Source of the DNA: Alphaproteobacteria bacterium
Lineage (GTDB): Bacteria > Pseudomonadota > Alphaproteobacteria > Micavibrionales > Micavibrionaceae
Reading direction: 5' to 3'
Assembly (NCBI GenBank): GCA_018000295.1
Contig: JAGNKE010000013.1
Coordinates: forward strand, 1 to 64,000
DNA length: 64,000 nt
The number at the start of each line of letters is the position of its first letter. The first letter of the stretch is position 1. Positions 15,822-24,534 of the stretch are shown one piece after another. Below the pieces are notes generated by a model that did no database searches, had not been told where the DNA came from, and was given only the letters and a program-made list of their open reading frames with translations. Both the position numbers and the translations under genes were made by a program.

Positions 15822-16445
15822 TTAGTAAGTTTTCTTGCATTTTTTCTCAATCGTAAGAGCATTCCTGAGGGCTTTGTCTTTATTAAAAATAAGCGACGGA
15901 TCATCGGAAACAGTCAAGACCGATTTTCGGAAAAAATATTCAACAGACGTGGGTGAGTCAGAATTCTGCAGGGACCAGTAATCCTCGTGCCCTTGTCTAG
16001 AAAAGGTGAACACGCCGCACTCGCGTACAGCCTCTGGATCCCTGTGATAAGCGGCTGAAAATATACCGGACACGTCAAACTCTTCTTGGCGGATTTCGGA
16101 AATGACGCCAACAATATTAAGGCTATCCCCGAACGGGTAAGGCGCTTCGCAGAGTTCGTCGGCGTGGGTTTCGTACTGGGCGAGTAAATCATACGCTCCG
16201 GCAGAGCTTTTACTGACCCAGGCATATCCGGGCATCGTGTTTTTCCAATAGATATCATGGGCGAGGGCACCGGAATCAGTAAAAATGTGTCGGCCAAGTA
16301 AAAGCTTCGCCTCTGCTTCATCCTTGATGGTGGTAGTTTGCCCGTCCCACGGACAGGAGGGCTTCGAGGCAGTATTGCTCGTACCCGCGCAGGCAGTTAG
16401 GGCGCAAATGCAAATCGCAAGAATCATAAAGCGGGAAATACCCAT
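15822..16445 (-). CDS. Putative lipoprotein
   Basis: A 207-residue protein with a lipoprotein signal peptide: hydrophobic core MILAICICALTACAG with lipobox LTAC, acylated cysteine near residue 19. The mature part has a few cysteines and no recognised domain. It is convergent with the muramidase-like gene, three bases apart, and against the direction of the cluster. Surface lipoproteins encoded as phage cargo sometimes block superinfection, but that is only a possibility here. Confidence 0.6.
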   Translation of the reverse strand: MGISRFMILAICICALTACAGTSNTASKPSCPWDGQTTTIKDEAEAKLLLGRHIFTDSGALAHDIYWKNTMPGYAWVSKSSAGAYDLLAQYETHADELCEAPYPFGDSLNIVGVISEIRQEEFDVSGIFSAAYHRDPEAVRECGVFTFSRQGHEDYWSLQNSDSPTSVEYFFRKSVLTVSDDPSLIFNKDKALRNALTIEKKCKKTY

Positions 16446-16520
16446 CCCGGAAACTTACCACTACAGAAACGGCCGGGAAAGAAACAACAAGAAACTGAAG
16501 CAAACCCCAAAGGAAAAATC

Positions 16521-18419
16521 ATGACACGCATCACCGAAATGAAAACCACCTTCACGGCGGGCGAAGTCTCCCGCGAACTGCTGGGCCGGGGCGATCTGCG
16601 CGCTTACGATAACGGCGCACTCACCCTGCGGAACGTCTTCATTAACCCCACGGGCGGGGTACGCCGCCGCTTCGGCCTGGGCTATATCGACACCGCGCCG
16701 GGCAACGGTAAGCTGATCGCCTTTGAATTCAACACCGAACAAACCGCGCTGCTGCTCCTCACGCACGAACAGATCGACGTCTACACCGGCGGCCTTAACG
16801 TCGCCACCATCGCCGCGCCGTGGGAGGAGGGGCAGATCGCGCAAATCGCCTGGACGCAGAGCGCCGACACGCTGCTGCTCGTCCACCCCGATGTGCCGCC
16901 GAAAAAACTCACGCGCGGAACGGGCGGAACCTGGACGCTCTCCGATTGGAATTTCTTTACTGAAAATAACGTAGTGCAGCAGCCTTACTATAAATTCGCG
17001 GACTCTGAGGTCACGCTCACGCCCAGTGCAACGACGGGCAGCATTACGCTCACCGCCTCCGTTCCCGTCTTCTCTTCGGGGCATGAGAACACGCGCCTGC
17101 GCGTCGGCGGCAAAGAAGTGCTGATTACCGATTTCGACTCGCCCACAGTAGTCAGTGCGGACGTGATTCAAACTCTGACGGGTACAAGCGCGACGATAGA
17201 TTGGGCCGAACAGGCTTTCAGCCCTGTGCGCGGATACCCCGTCACCGTCGCCTTTCATCAAGACAGGCTGGTCATCGGCGGCAGCCGCGATCTGCCCAAC
17301 CGTCTCTGGTTTTCAAAATCCGGCGATCTTTTCAACTTCGATCTGGGAACAGGTCTGGAGGACGAGGCAATCGAATTCGCCATCCTCTCCGATCAGGTCA
17401 ACGCGATCCGCGGAGTGTTCTCCAGCCGCCATCTTCAGGTCTTCACCAGCGGCGCGGAATGGATGGTCACCGGCGATCCGCTGACCCCCAGCGCCGTGCA
17501 GATCAGAAGACAGACAAGAACAGGCTCGGTTATCGACCGCTACATTCCGCCTCTGAACGTGGACGGGGCAACGCTCTACGCGGCGAGAAATAAAAAGGAG
17601 ATACACGAATTTCTCTACACCGATCTGGAGCAAGCTTATACGTCCACCGATCTCGCGCTGCTCTCGCGTCATATCATCGACAATCCGGTCGAGCAGGATT
17701 ACGATCAGCGCAACCGCTTGCTGTTTGTCATCCGCGCCGATGGAAAATTCGCAACCCTGACCGTCTTTCGCGCCGAGTCCGTCTCCGCCTGGACCCTGCA
17801 CGAAACGAACGGAAATGTGAAATCCGTCTCCGTCGTCGGTGACGAGGTCTATATGCTCATCGAACGGGCAGGGGAATTTTTCATCGAATTGTTCGACTCA
17901 AACCTGCACCTCGACTCTGCTCTATTGGGCGAAGTCGGAAGCCCCACGTCAGTCTGGTCCGGCCTCGATCATCTGGAGGGGCGCAGCGTCAGTGTTGTGG
18001 CCGACGGTGCAGTCTTGCCGGCTCACATTGTAACGGGCGGTGCGGTGGCTCTCGCTGAACCCGCCAGTACAATCGAAATCGGCCTGCCGTTCACCCACAT
18101 TGTCGAGCCTCTGCCGCCCAACGAAATCGGCGCGGTCGGCGCGGGCAGGAAAGTTCGTCTCGTGCGCGGAATTTTTCGCGTCAAAGACACCTCCGCCCTG
18201 CGCCTCGACACAGGGCAGGGATTGAAGGACATCTCGCTCCGCCAGTTCGGCGAGGAGGAAATTCTCGACGAACCCACACCTCTGGTCAGCGGGGATATAA
18301 AAATCCGCGCCCTCGGCTGGCAGAAGGACGGCACTAAACCCCTCTGGCGCATCGAGCAATCCGCGCCCCTGCCGTTCGAGCTTCTCTCCGTGATTACGGA
18401 GTTGAAGGTGAATGAATAG
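16521..18419 (+). CDS. Tail tubular protein B (T7 gp12-like nozzle)
   Basis: A 632-residue protein with the family's N-terminus (KTTFTAGEVSRELLGRGDLR, then RNVFINPTGGVRRRFGLGY) and repeated beta-propeller-like strands. PVTVAFHQDRLVIGG and PNRLWFSKSGDLFNFD are typical of the nozzle protein that closes the podoviral tail. AAAGGAAAAA precedes the ATG. It is intact and somewhat shorter than T7 gp12, within the range of related prophages. Confidence 0.88.
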   Translation: MTRITEMKTTFTAGEVSRELLGRGDLRAYDNGALTLRNVFINPTGGVRRRFGLGYIDTAPGNGKLIAFEFNTEQTALLLLTHEQIDVYTGGLNVATIAAPWEEGQIAQIAWTQSADTLLLVHPDVPPKKLTRGTGGTWTLSDWNFFTENNVVQQPYYKFADSEVTLTPSATTGSITLTASVPVFSSGHENTRLRVGGKEVLITDFDSPTVVSADVIQTLTGTSATIDWAEQAFSPVRGYPVTVAFHQDRLVIGGSRDLPNRLWFSKSGDLFNFDLGTGLEDEAIEFAILSDQVNAIRGVFSSRHLQVFTSGAEWMVTGDPLTPSAVQIRRQTRTGSVIDRYIPPLNVDGATLYAARNKKEIHEFLYTDLEQAYTSTDLALLSRHIIDNPVEQDYDQRNRLLFVIRADGKFATLTVFRAESVSAWTLHETNGNVKSVSVVGDEVYMLIERAGEFFIELFDSNLHLDSALLGEVGSPTSVWSGLDHLEGRSVSVVADGAVLPAHIVTGGAVALAEPASTIEIGLPFTHIVEPLPPNEIGAVGAGRKVRLVRGIFRVKDTSALRLDTGQGLKDISLRQFGEEEILDEPTPLVSGDIKIRALGWQKDGTKPLWRIEQSAPLPFELLSVITELKVNE

Positions 18420-18443
18420 AACTTTTCAAAAAGGAACCCCATC

Positions 18444-18950
18444 ATGGCCGCACTTACACCCGTGCTTTCACTGCTTGGAACCGTCGGCAGCGTTGTCTCC
18501 GCCGGAACCGAGATCCTCGGCGGCGTGCAGACGCTCGCAGGCGTTTCGAACCGACAGCAGGAAAAGGAAGACCGCCTCGCCCTCGACCAGCTCAAGCGCC
18601 AGCAAACCCTTCAGCAAAGACAGTTGGAGGAAAAGGCCGCGCTCGAACGCCAGCAGATTGCGCTCAACGCAAAACTCACGGAAGAACAGCGGCAGACCGC
18701 CCTGCGCCGCGCCGTCGCAAGACAGCGCGCGAATTTCGGCGCACAGGGGGTCGGCAGCGCCACAGGCTCGTCTCAGGCGGTGCTTCTTGGACTCTTCGAT
18801 GAATCCGATGACGAAAGGCAAAGGCGCGAGGAACTCGACGCACTGCGCGTCACCGCGCTCGATCAGAACGTCTCGCAAAATCGCGCTCTGAATATTCTGC
18901 AGCGGACACAATTATCGGAAAGACAAAAAATTCAACGCCAGTTTCTATAA
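18444..18950 (+). CDS. Internal virion-like coiled-coil protein
   Basis: A 168-residue protein: a hydrophobic, glycine-rich N-terminus (LLGTVGSVVSAGTEILGG), then a long glutamine- and arginine-rich coiled coil to about residue 90, then RANFGAQGVGSATGSSQAVL. Its position after the nozzle gene and its layout match T7 gp14-type ejection proteins. Counterparts of the large gp15 and gp16 ejection proteins are not seen. Confidence 0.6.
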   Translation: MAALTPVLSLLGTVGSVVSAGTEILGGVQTLAGVSNRQQEKEDRLALDQLKRQQTLQQRQLEEKAALERQQIALNAKLTEEQRQTALRRAVARQRANFGAQGVGSATGSSQAVLLGLFDESDDERQRREELDALRVTALDQNVSQNRALNILQRTQLSERQKIQRQFL

Positions 18951-18975
18951 CTGTGGAAAAAAATGGAATTAAAGT

Positions 18976-19004
18976 TTGACCTGCTGACTCATTTTTATTA
19001 CACT
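18976..19004 (+). promoter_or_regulatory. Promoter for the first paralogue gene
   Basis: TTGACC at 18976-18981 and TACACT at 18999-19004 with a 17-base spacer, 36 bases before the ATG at 19040. It supports the following gene as an independently expressed cargo gene. Confidence 0.5.
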
Positions 19005-19039
19005 TTCCTGATATACGGCAAAAAGGGAGTGATGCCCTC

Positions 19040-19450
19040 ATGCGTTTTGAAAACATTCCTGATTTTGAAGACTTTGACCCTGGCGTCCTGAATCGAACAC
19101 GCCATACGCATTTCATCATCTTTGGAAATTTCTTTTTCCAGGATGATCCTTTTGCGATGGACAACCACCGCCGAAGATTCAACTACAAAAGTGGCATCTC
19201 GGAGGAATCGTTTCACGCCCTCGTGCGTGACTTTTGTGAGCGCAGAAACCGCGAAGTCATCCTGGCGGCGGAGGATATCGCCATCGTCCCCGGCGATCTG
19301 CACGACCTCGAACAGCTCAAGCGCGAAAACGGCACCCGCTTTTCCTATGACTTTGTCGATGCCAAAAGGGTGCAGGAGTATATTTCCTATACCCGCACCG
19401 TGGGCGGCATCCCTCAGTCCCAGTTCCGCGAAGCCCGCCTCGACGGGTAA
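19040..19450 (+). CDS. Hypothetical protein, paralogue A
   Basis: A 136-residue soluble protein of unknown function. It aligns with the next gene: HFIIFGNFFF against DFLVITNFAY, KSGISEESFHALV against YSGLSEESFAFMV, then DLHDLEQLKRENGTRFSYDF against DLQKIEADCGDRFSYGY. GGGAG lies about ten bases before the ATG. With its own promoter and a terminator it looks like a self-contained phage cargo gene. Confidence 0.6.
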   Translation: MRFENIPDFEDFDPGVLNRTRHTHFIIFGNFFFQDDPFAMDNHRRRFNYKSGISEESFHALVRDFCERRNREVILAAEDIAIVPGDLHDLEQLKRENGTRFSYDFVDAKRVQEYISYTRTVGGIPQSQFREARLDG

Positions 19451-19480
19451 GTTATTGAAAAATAACAGAGTATGAACACC

Positions 19481-19519
19481 GCGCCGCACTCGTTTTTTTG
19501 CGGCGCAATCCCTTTTGTT
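19481..19519 (+). terminator. Terminator between the paralogues
   Basis: GCGCCGC at 19481-19487 pairs with GCGGCGC at 19500-19506; the loop holds seven Ts and the tail is AATCCCTTTTGTT. A moderate terminator. Confidence 0.5.
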
Positions 19520-19572
19520 ATGTTAAAGTACTTGTGCTAAGGGTGTTAAAAATCTCAAAGGGTAGGTGAGTT

Positions 19573-19977
19573 ATGGCAAAACCACAGGACGCTTTTCTGA
19601 ACGCCGCCACGCAGGGGCCGGATTTTCTTGTCATAACAAACTTCGCCTATAATCAAAATCCTAGGACCGGAGCTCCGATCAATACTTATAGCGGCCTGTC
19701 GGAAGAATCCTTTGCCTTTATGGTCGCCGAATCCGCGAAGGACCATAACGCCAGCGTCTACTATATGGACGGCAACACCGTGATTGTCAGAGGCTGGAAC
19801 CACGACCTCCAGAAAATTGAGGCGGACTGCGGCGACAGATTTTCCTATGGCTATTGCTCCGAGGAAGGGGCGCACAAAACTATCGATCGTTGCCGCGAGG
19901 CCGCGCTCGAATCACCAGAAGACCGGGAGTACCGCACCATCCCCGGCGCGCAGGACCGCGTCCAGTTTCTGAATTAG
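19573..19977 (+). CDS. Hypothetical protein, paralogue B
   Basis: A 134-residue soluble protein with no known motif, homologous along most of its length to the preceding gene (shared SEESF, DL and RFSY blocks). AAAGGGTAGGTGAG precedes the ATG. A strong terminator follows. The pair has diverged widely, so the duplication is old, or the two were acquired separately. Confidence 0.6.
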   Translation: MAKPQDAFLNAATQGPDFLVITNFAYNQNPRTGAPINTYSGLSEESFAFMVAESAKDHNASVYYMDGNTVIVRGWNHDLQKIEADCGDRFSYGYCSEEGAHKTIDRCREAALESPEDREYRTIPGAQDRVQFLN

Positions 19978-20004
19978 GGAATTTTTGAGCTGAACCACCC
20001 GCGG

Positions 20005-20031
20005 CGCAGGAGCATCTCCTGCGTCTTTTCT
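20005..20031 (+). terminator. Rho-independent terminator after paralogue B
   Basis: CGCAGGAG and CTCCTGCG pair perfectly around CAT, followed by TCTTTTCT. The T tract runs into the end of the convergent gene. Confidence 0.8.
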
Positions 20032-20458
20032 ACTTCGCATCAAGTTTGTAAAGCTTCAGATATTCCGCAAGCGCATCGTTAGGATTGGCGGCGATGACCT
20101 TCCGGTAAAAGTGCTGCGCGATATCGTAGCGTCCTGGCCAAGGAAATTCGAGAACCTTCAAGCTGAAATTCACCAGATGGGCGCGGTCTGACGTGCTGCC
20201 GTCAAAGGCCGCATCGAAGGCACAGATTTGCGTCTGAAGATCCTCGTCGCCCGATGATCCCGCATAATAGGCGGAAATGCTCTTAAGCGTTAAAGGAACG
20301 ATTTCGCGTCCGCAGGAAAGCGCAGCATCACCTTCGGAAACGGGCGCGATCCATGAAGTATCCGTCCGCAGGGACAAAGAAATCCACGAAGCAGCCAGCG
20401 CAGCGCTGAGAATCATCAGGACGCGCAGATAATAACGGGCGGAAGAGGAAGAGTTCAT
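20030..20458 (-). CDS. Membrane-anchored TPR-like hypothetical protein
   Basis: A 142-residue protein: a membrane anchor or signal at residues 10-28, then a periplasmic domain ending in a TPR-like helix pair (YDIAQHFYRKVIAANPNDALAEYLKLY). Reads against the cluster. Two cysteines in the middle may form a disulfide. No specific family is recognised. Confidence 0.5.
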   Translation of the reverse strand: MNSSSSARYYLRVLMILSAALAASWISLSLRTDTSWIAPVSEGDAALSCGREIVPLTLKSISAYYAGSSGDEDLQTQICAFDAAFDGSTSDRAHLVNFSLKVLEFPWPGRYDIAQHFYRKVIAANPNDALAEYLKLYKLDAK

Positions 20459-20528
20459 GCCTGCTATTATAAAAACCTTAGTACAAAACCCAAAGCCCTA
20501 AATTATCGCAATAAATATGGAGCCCCCC

Positions 20529-22553
20529 ATGACCGAGCATATCAAAATGCCCGATGTGACGCCGCTCGTGCGTTACACCGCCAACGGCACGCAAACCGTT
20601 TTCGCCTACCCGTTCCCGATCTTCGCCAGCGAGGACATAGCCGTGTATCTCAACGGCGCGAAGCAGGCCAGCGGAATTATAATCAACGGCGCGGGTCTGA
20701 CCGCCGGCGGAACCGTAACGTTCGATACGGCGCCAGCGGGGAATACTATTGTAACCCTTGCCCGTGAACTGCCCATCGAGCGCGTGACCGATTATCTGGA
20801 GGGCGGGGATTTTTCGGCCCAGTCGATCAACACCGAACTCGATTACCTCATCGCCGCCATCCAGCAGGTCAACCGCGAAAACGACACCATGCTCCGCTAC
20901 GGCGATCATGAGTCTCCAGGAGAAGTCAAAATCCCCGACCGCGCAATCCGCGTGAACAAGGCGCTGGGTTTTGACGGCAACGGCGACCCCGTGGCCGTAA
21001 CCCTCGAAGGCTCCATGGCAGCGCCCAATTTCACGCCCAGCGGAACCGGCGCCGCCACGCGCACCAGCCACAATAAATTCTCCGATCTCATTAGCGTCAA
21101 GGACTTCGGAGCGGTGGGAGACGGCGTGGCAAACGACACCAACGCCTTCATCAACGCGCTCGCAGCGGCGGACATGGTGTTCATCCCGAAGGGCGAATAC
21201 AGGATCACAGCCACGATCCGGCTGACCGCTCGCAAGAGCCTGTTCGGCGCGGGCCAAAAATCCGTCCTCAAAGCTTCCGCGAACACCTTCAACGTGATCG
21301 AGGTGGTCGAGGATTACGTGACGCTTTCAAACTTCCGCATCGAGGGCGGCGATGTCGGCATAAAACTCTTCGGCCTCACGCGCCCTGTGGTACAGACGTC
21401 GGTCAACGATATCACCATCGTCGCACCGAAAACGGGTGTGCAACTCGACGGTTATAACGACACGAATTTTCCCTGCTACTGGAACAATTTTTCCCGCGTA
21501 CTGGTGGAGCAGCCGAGCGTTAACGGGTTCCACCTGACGAAAACCGGAGCGGGCGATACGCCCAACGCGAACAAATTCTATGCCTGCCGCGCCTATTCAC
21601 TCGGCGCGGATATTTCCGGCGCCGGATTTTATATCCAGCACGGCAGCTTCAACAACGCCTTCATTGATTGCGAGGCGAACGTGAAAGGCACGGCGCAGGG
21701 CTGCTTCATCATCGGCGCGAATTCCAACAAGACGCTGCTGATTAACCCCTATGCGGAGAGCAACAACCTTGTGCCGAACATCAAGCTCGAAAGCGGCTCG
21801 GTCGAAACAGCGATCTATAATCTTCTCTCCGCCAGCGACGGCTCCGCGATCTGGGATCTATCGGGCGGGCAGTACACCGCCTATAACGCCGGCTTTCCGC
21901 ACAAGAACAGGCTGCAGCGCACGACCGTAACGGACATGAACGCGACGCTCCAGCGTTTCGACACCGAATATATCGACGCCAGCGGCACCGTAAGCCTCGA
22001 TCTCTCGCATTCCATGCATCTGGTCTCCTCCTTCGGCGGCGCGTTGACCGTGGAACTGCCGGACGCCGGAGACGCGACAGGCGTCATGATGATGGTCAAG
22101 AAAATCGACTCCTCCAAGAATGTCGTGACGATCACCGAAGATTCCGGCCCCGGACCGGACGGCTCGTCCTTCTTCCTCGGTGCGGAAAACGATTATGTGA
22201 TGATGCTCTCCAACGGCGCGGAATGGTTCGTCATCGCCTCCAACCGCTCGCCGGGCAACACAAGATTTTTCGACGGCACAGGAACCTATGACATCGACAT
22301 GGCGGTGGACACCTATCTGCTCTCCAGCTTCGGCGGGGCGCTGACCGCGCGGCTGCCCCCCGCGAACGCCGCGAAATCCATCGGCCGCACGGTAACGATC
22401 AAGAAGACGGATGTGTCCTCCAACCATGTGACCGTAACCGTGCAGGGCGGCACCGGGCCGGACAACTCCACCCAGCCGCTCTCAAGCCCTTACAGCGCGA
22501 TCACGGTCGTCTCCGACGGCGGCCAGTGGTTCATCGTCAGTAAGCATATGTAA
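20529..22553 (+). CDS. Podovirus tail fibre with pectate-lyase-like beta helix
   Basis: A protein of about 674 residues. The N-terminus (VRYTANGTQTVFAYPFPIFA, LPIERVTDYLEGG) matches the T7 gp17-type part that attaches to the tail. The middle has the VKDFGAVGDGVANDTNAF start of a right-handed beta helix as in phage depolymerases. The C-terminus holds two copies of one domain, around LVSSFGGALTVELP and LLSSFGGALTARLP, each ending GxxWFxxxS. The ATG at 20529 is chosen because GGAG lies six bases before it; the ATG at 20517 overlaps that site. It would bind a surface sugar. Confidence 0.85.
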   Translation: MTEHIKMPDVTPLVRYTANGTQTVFAYPFPIFASEDIAVYLNGAKQASGIIINGAGLTAGGTVTFDTAPAGNTIVTLARELPIERVTDYLEGGDFSAQSINTELDYLIAAIQQVNRENDTMLRYGDHESPGEVKIPDRAIRVNKALGFDGNGDPVAVTLEGSMAAPNFTPSGTGAATRTSHNKFSDLISVKDFGAVGDGVANDTNAFINALAAADMVFIPKGEYRITATIRLTARKSLFGAGQKSVLKASANTFNVIEVVEDYVTLSNFRIEGGDVGIKLFGLTRPVVQTSVNDITIVAPKTGVQLDGYNDTNFPCYWNNFSRVLVEQPSVNGFHLTKTGAGDTPNANKFYACRAYSLGADISGAGFYIQHGSFNNAFIDCEANVKGTAQGCFIIGANSNKTLLINPYAESNNLVPNIKLESGSVETAIYNLLSASDGSAIWDLSGGQYTAYNAGFPHKNRLQRTTVTDMNATLQRFDTEYIDASGTVSLDLSHSMHLVSSFGGALTVELPDAGDATGVMMMVKKIDSSKNVVTITEDSGPGPDGSSFFLGAENDYVMMLSNGAEWFVIASNRSPGNTRFFDGTGTYDIDMAVDTYLLSSFGGALTARLPPANAAKSIGRTVTIKKTDVSSNHVTVTVQGGTGPDNSTQPLSSPYSAITVVSDGGQWFIVSKHM

Positions 22554-22558
22554 ATAGA

Positions 22559-22604
22559 ATTCGCCAAAAACACGCTTGTCTATTCGCCAAAAACACGCTT
22601 GTCT
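22559..22604. repeat. 23-bp perfect tandem duplication
   Basis: Two identical 23-bp copies at 22559-22581 and 22582-22604, each beginning ATTCGCCAAAAACACGC. They lie just after the tail fibre stop. Could be a slippage product or a binding site pair. Confidence 0.85.
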
Positions 22605-22710
22605 AATAAACTTGACTCGCACCCCGGACTGCTCTTCATTAAAATTATTAATAAAATTCTTTGGAACCTTTTAGCCTGCTAAAAGTTTTTCGAGCAACCG
22701 GAGTGTAGCA

Positions 22711-24090
22711 ATGACCACATATTCTCAATTCGGATTTGGCGACCCCTTGGGCGATAATTTCGTGCGGCAGAACGAGGACGGCACGGCCACGCAGTTTTTC
22801 TGGACCACCGAAGGCGTAATAACAACCAAGGAATTTGACAGCACGGAACTCGAAAACCTCTTACGCACGATCCAGTATCACACGCTCTTTGACAGTGTGA
22901 TGGATTACGCCTTCGCCACCGGGCAGGACTACGCGATTGAAGCTGTGCATATTCTCGGAAACGGCGAGGATGACGTGGCCTACAACGGCCTGAATGATTA
23001 CGTCGAGGCCGGATTGGGCAACGACGTGATCTCTGCCGGAGACGGCCAGAACGAGGTTTACGGCGGTGACGGCGAGGATTTCCTGATCGCCAGTCAGGGC
23101 CAGGACATACTTTTCGGCAACAAGGACGACGACAGCGTCCACGGCGGGAGCAACATTGATTATGTGTTCGGCGGCGGCGGTGCGGATTTCGTCAATGGCG
23201 GTCCGGGCGAGGATGTTATCTCGGGCGGTGCGGATGACGACATCCTGACCGGCGGCAACGGTCACGATATTATCTTCGACCTGTTCGGCAACAATAACAT
23301 CAGCGGTCACGGGGGCGAAGATTTCATCATCGTGGGCGACGGTAACGATACGATCAAAGGCGATCAGGGCGACGACATCGTTTATGCCGGAGATGGAGAC
23401 GATTTCGTGCATGGAGATGAGGGCAACGATCTAATCTTCGGCGGCAATGGCAACGACAAACTTTACGGCAGCTTTGGCGATGACTTCATTTATGCCGAGG
23501 CGGGCGACGATTACGTGAACGGCTACAATGATAACGACATTATTTTCGGCGGCGCGGGCAGCGATAATCTGCACGGTGACGGCGGCGATGACCTCATCTA
23601 CGCCGACGATCCCACCGCGCCCGGCGTGCCCAGTGACGACAAGCTTCTGGGTGGTGAGGGAGAGGATGAACTTTATGGCGGTTTTGGTCGAGACCTTCTC
23701 AAAGGTGGCCTTGATGACGATCTTCTGGTTGCCAGAGGCCATGGCCAGAGCGTGATGTGGGGCGAGCAGGGCAGCGACACCTTCGCCTTCGACGGCCTTC
23801 CCGAAGGCAAGGCGCACCAGATCAAGGATTTCACTTTTGGTGAGGATGTCATCAACATCAGTGATCTGCTGGACGGGTACGAATCACTAGGCAGCGATAT
23901 CAACGATTTCGTGCGCATATTCTTCCGCGACGAGGGGCGCACCGATCTCAAGGTCAACGTGGACGGCGAAGGCTACGATTGGATACCCGTGGTCTCCATT
24001 CTCGCGGACTTCACGGGTACCAGCCCCGGCATCATGCTAGCATCCGGCGATCTGGTGGCCGATCACAAACTCTTCGCCACCGACGTTTAG
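22711..24090 (+). CDS. RTX calcium-binding repeat protein with type I secretion signal
   Basis: A 459-residue acidic protein. Residues about 80-370 are a long run of RTX nonapeptides of the GGxGxDxxx form (for example GGDGEDFLI, GGNGNDKLY, GGAGSDNLH), which fold as a calcium-loaded beta roll. The C-terminus (IKDFTFGEDVINISDLL, then VSILADFTG) resembles the secretion-target domain of type I substrates. No enzymatic domain is present in the first 80 residues. It lies between tail fibre and terminase genes, an unusual place for an RTX protein; no ABC exporter genes are near. Confidence 0.8.
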   Translation: MTTYSQFGFGDPLGDNFVRQNEDGTATQFFWTTEGVITTKEFDSTELENLLRTIQYHTLFDSVMDYAFATGQDYAIEAVHILGNGEDDVAYNGLNDYVEAGLGNDVISAGDGQNEVYGGDGEDFLIASQGQDILFGNKDDDSVHGGSNIDYVFGGGGADFVNGGPGEDVISGGADDDILTGGNGHDIIFDLFGNNNISGHGGEDFIIVGDGNDTIKGDQGDDIVYAGDGDDFVHGDEGNDLIFGGNGNDKLYGSFGDDFIYAEAGDDYVNGYNDNDIIFGGAGSDNLHGDGGDDLIYADDPTAPGVPSDDKLLGGEGEDELYGGFGRDLLKGGLDDDLLVARGHGQSVMWGEQGSDTFAFDGLPEGKAHQIKDFTFGEDVINISDLLDGYESLGSDINDFVRIFFRDEGRTDLKVNVDGEGYDWIPVVSILADFTGTSPGIMLASGDLVADHKLFATDV

Positions 24091-24128
24091 TAAAAAACGC
24101 AGCATAACTATAATGGCTTATCCATAAA

Positions 24129-24160
24129 AACCCGGCGGCCCGTCTGCCGGGTTTAGTTTT
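24129..24160 (+). terminator. Rho-independent terminator after the RTX gene
   Basis: AACCCGGC at 24129-24136 pairs with GCCGGGTT at 24146-24153, followed by TAGTTTTTG. Confidence 0.75.
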
Positions 24161-24201
24161 TGAGCCTGAAAAAAATCATCATAAATAAAAACGGAGATAG
24201 C

Positions 24202-24534
24202 ATGGCCAGACTTGAAGCCGGGATGCGTACACGCATCGCGAAGTTCCTTCCGCACGCCCTTGAAACCGCGCTGCTGTCCTATCACGAATTCGCCGAGGAA
24301 CAGGCCACAGCGCCGGACAGCGAGGAAGAAAAAACGGACGACAAGGCCAAAACCTTTAAGGCGCACCATGACGCCTGCAAGGTCGCACTCGCGCATATCC
24401 AGCTTCTGATCGATCTGGCCCGGTGGGCCGATCTGCCGGACCCCGAAATCGAGGACGAAAATGCCGATCGTACGCTGCGGATGCTTCTCGAAAACGCGGA
24501 GGCCGAGGTGGACGCGAACAGGAACCGTGGATGA
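24202..24534 (+). CDS. Putative small terminase subunit
   Basis: A 110-residue helical protein (MARLEAGMRTRIAKFLPHAL, then KAHHDACKVALAHIQLLIDL). GGAG lies six bases before the ATG at 24202; the longer frame begins in the terminator and is rejected. It overlaps the large terminase gene as ATGA. Size, helical character and position support a small terminase or DNA-recognition subunit; sequence alone does not prove it. Confidence 0.55.
   Translation: MARLEAGMRTRIAKFLPHALETALLSYHEFAEEQATAPDSEEEKTDDKAKTFKAHHDACKVALAHIQLLIDLARWADLPDPEIEDENADRTLRMLLENAEAEVDANRNRG

Noticed and set aside
22612..22645. Promoter before the RTX gene (TTGACT and TAAAAT)
   Set aside because: The spacing of 22 bases is too long for a normal sigma70 promoter.
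22861..23817. Open frames opposite to the RTX gene
   Set aside because: They are the complement of the repeated GGxGxD codons; their valine- and isoleucine-rich repeats have no start signals.
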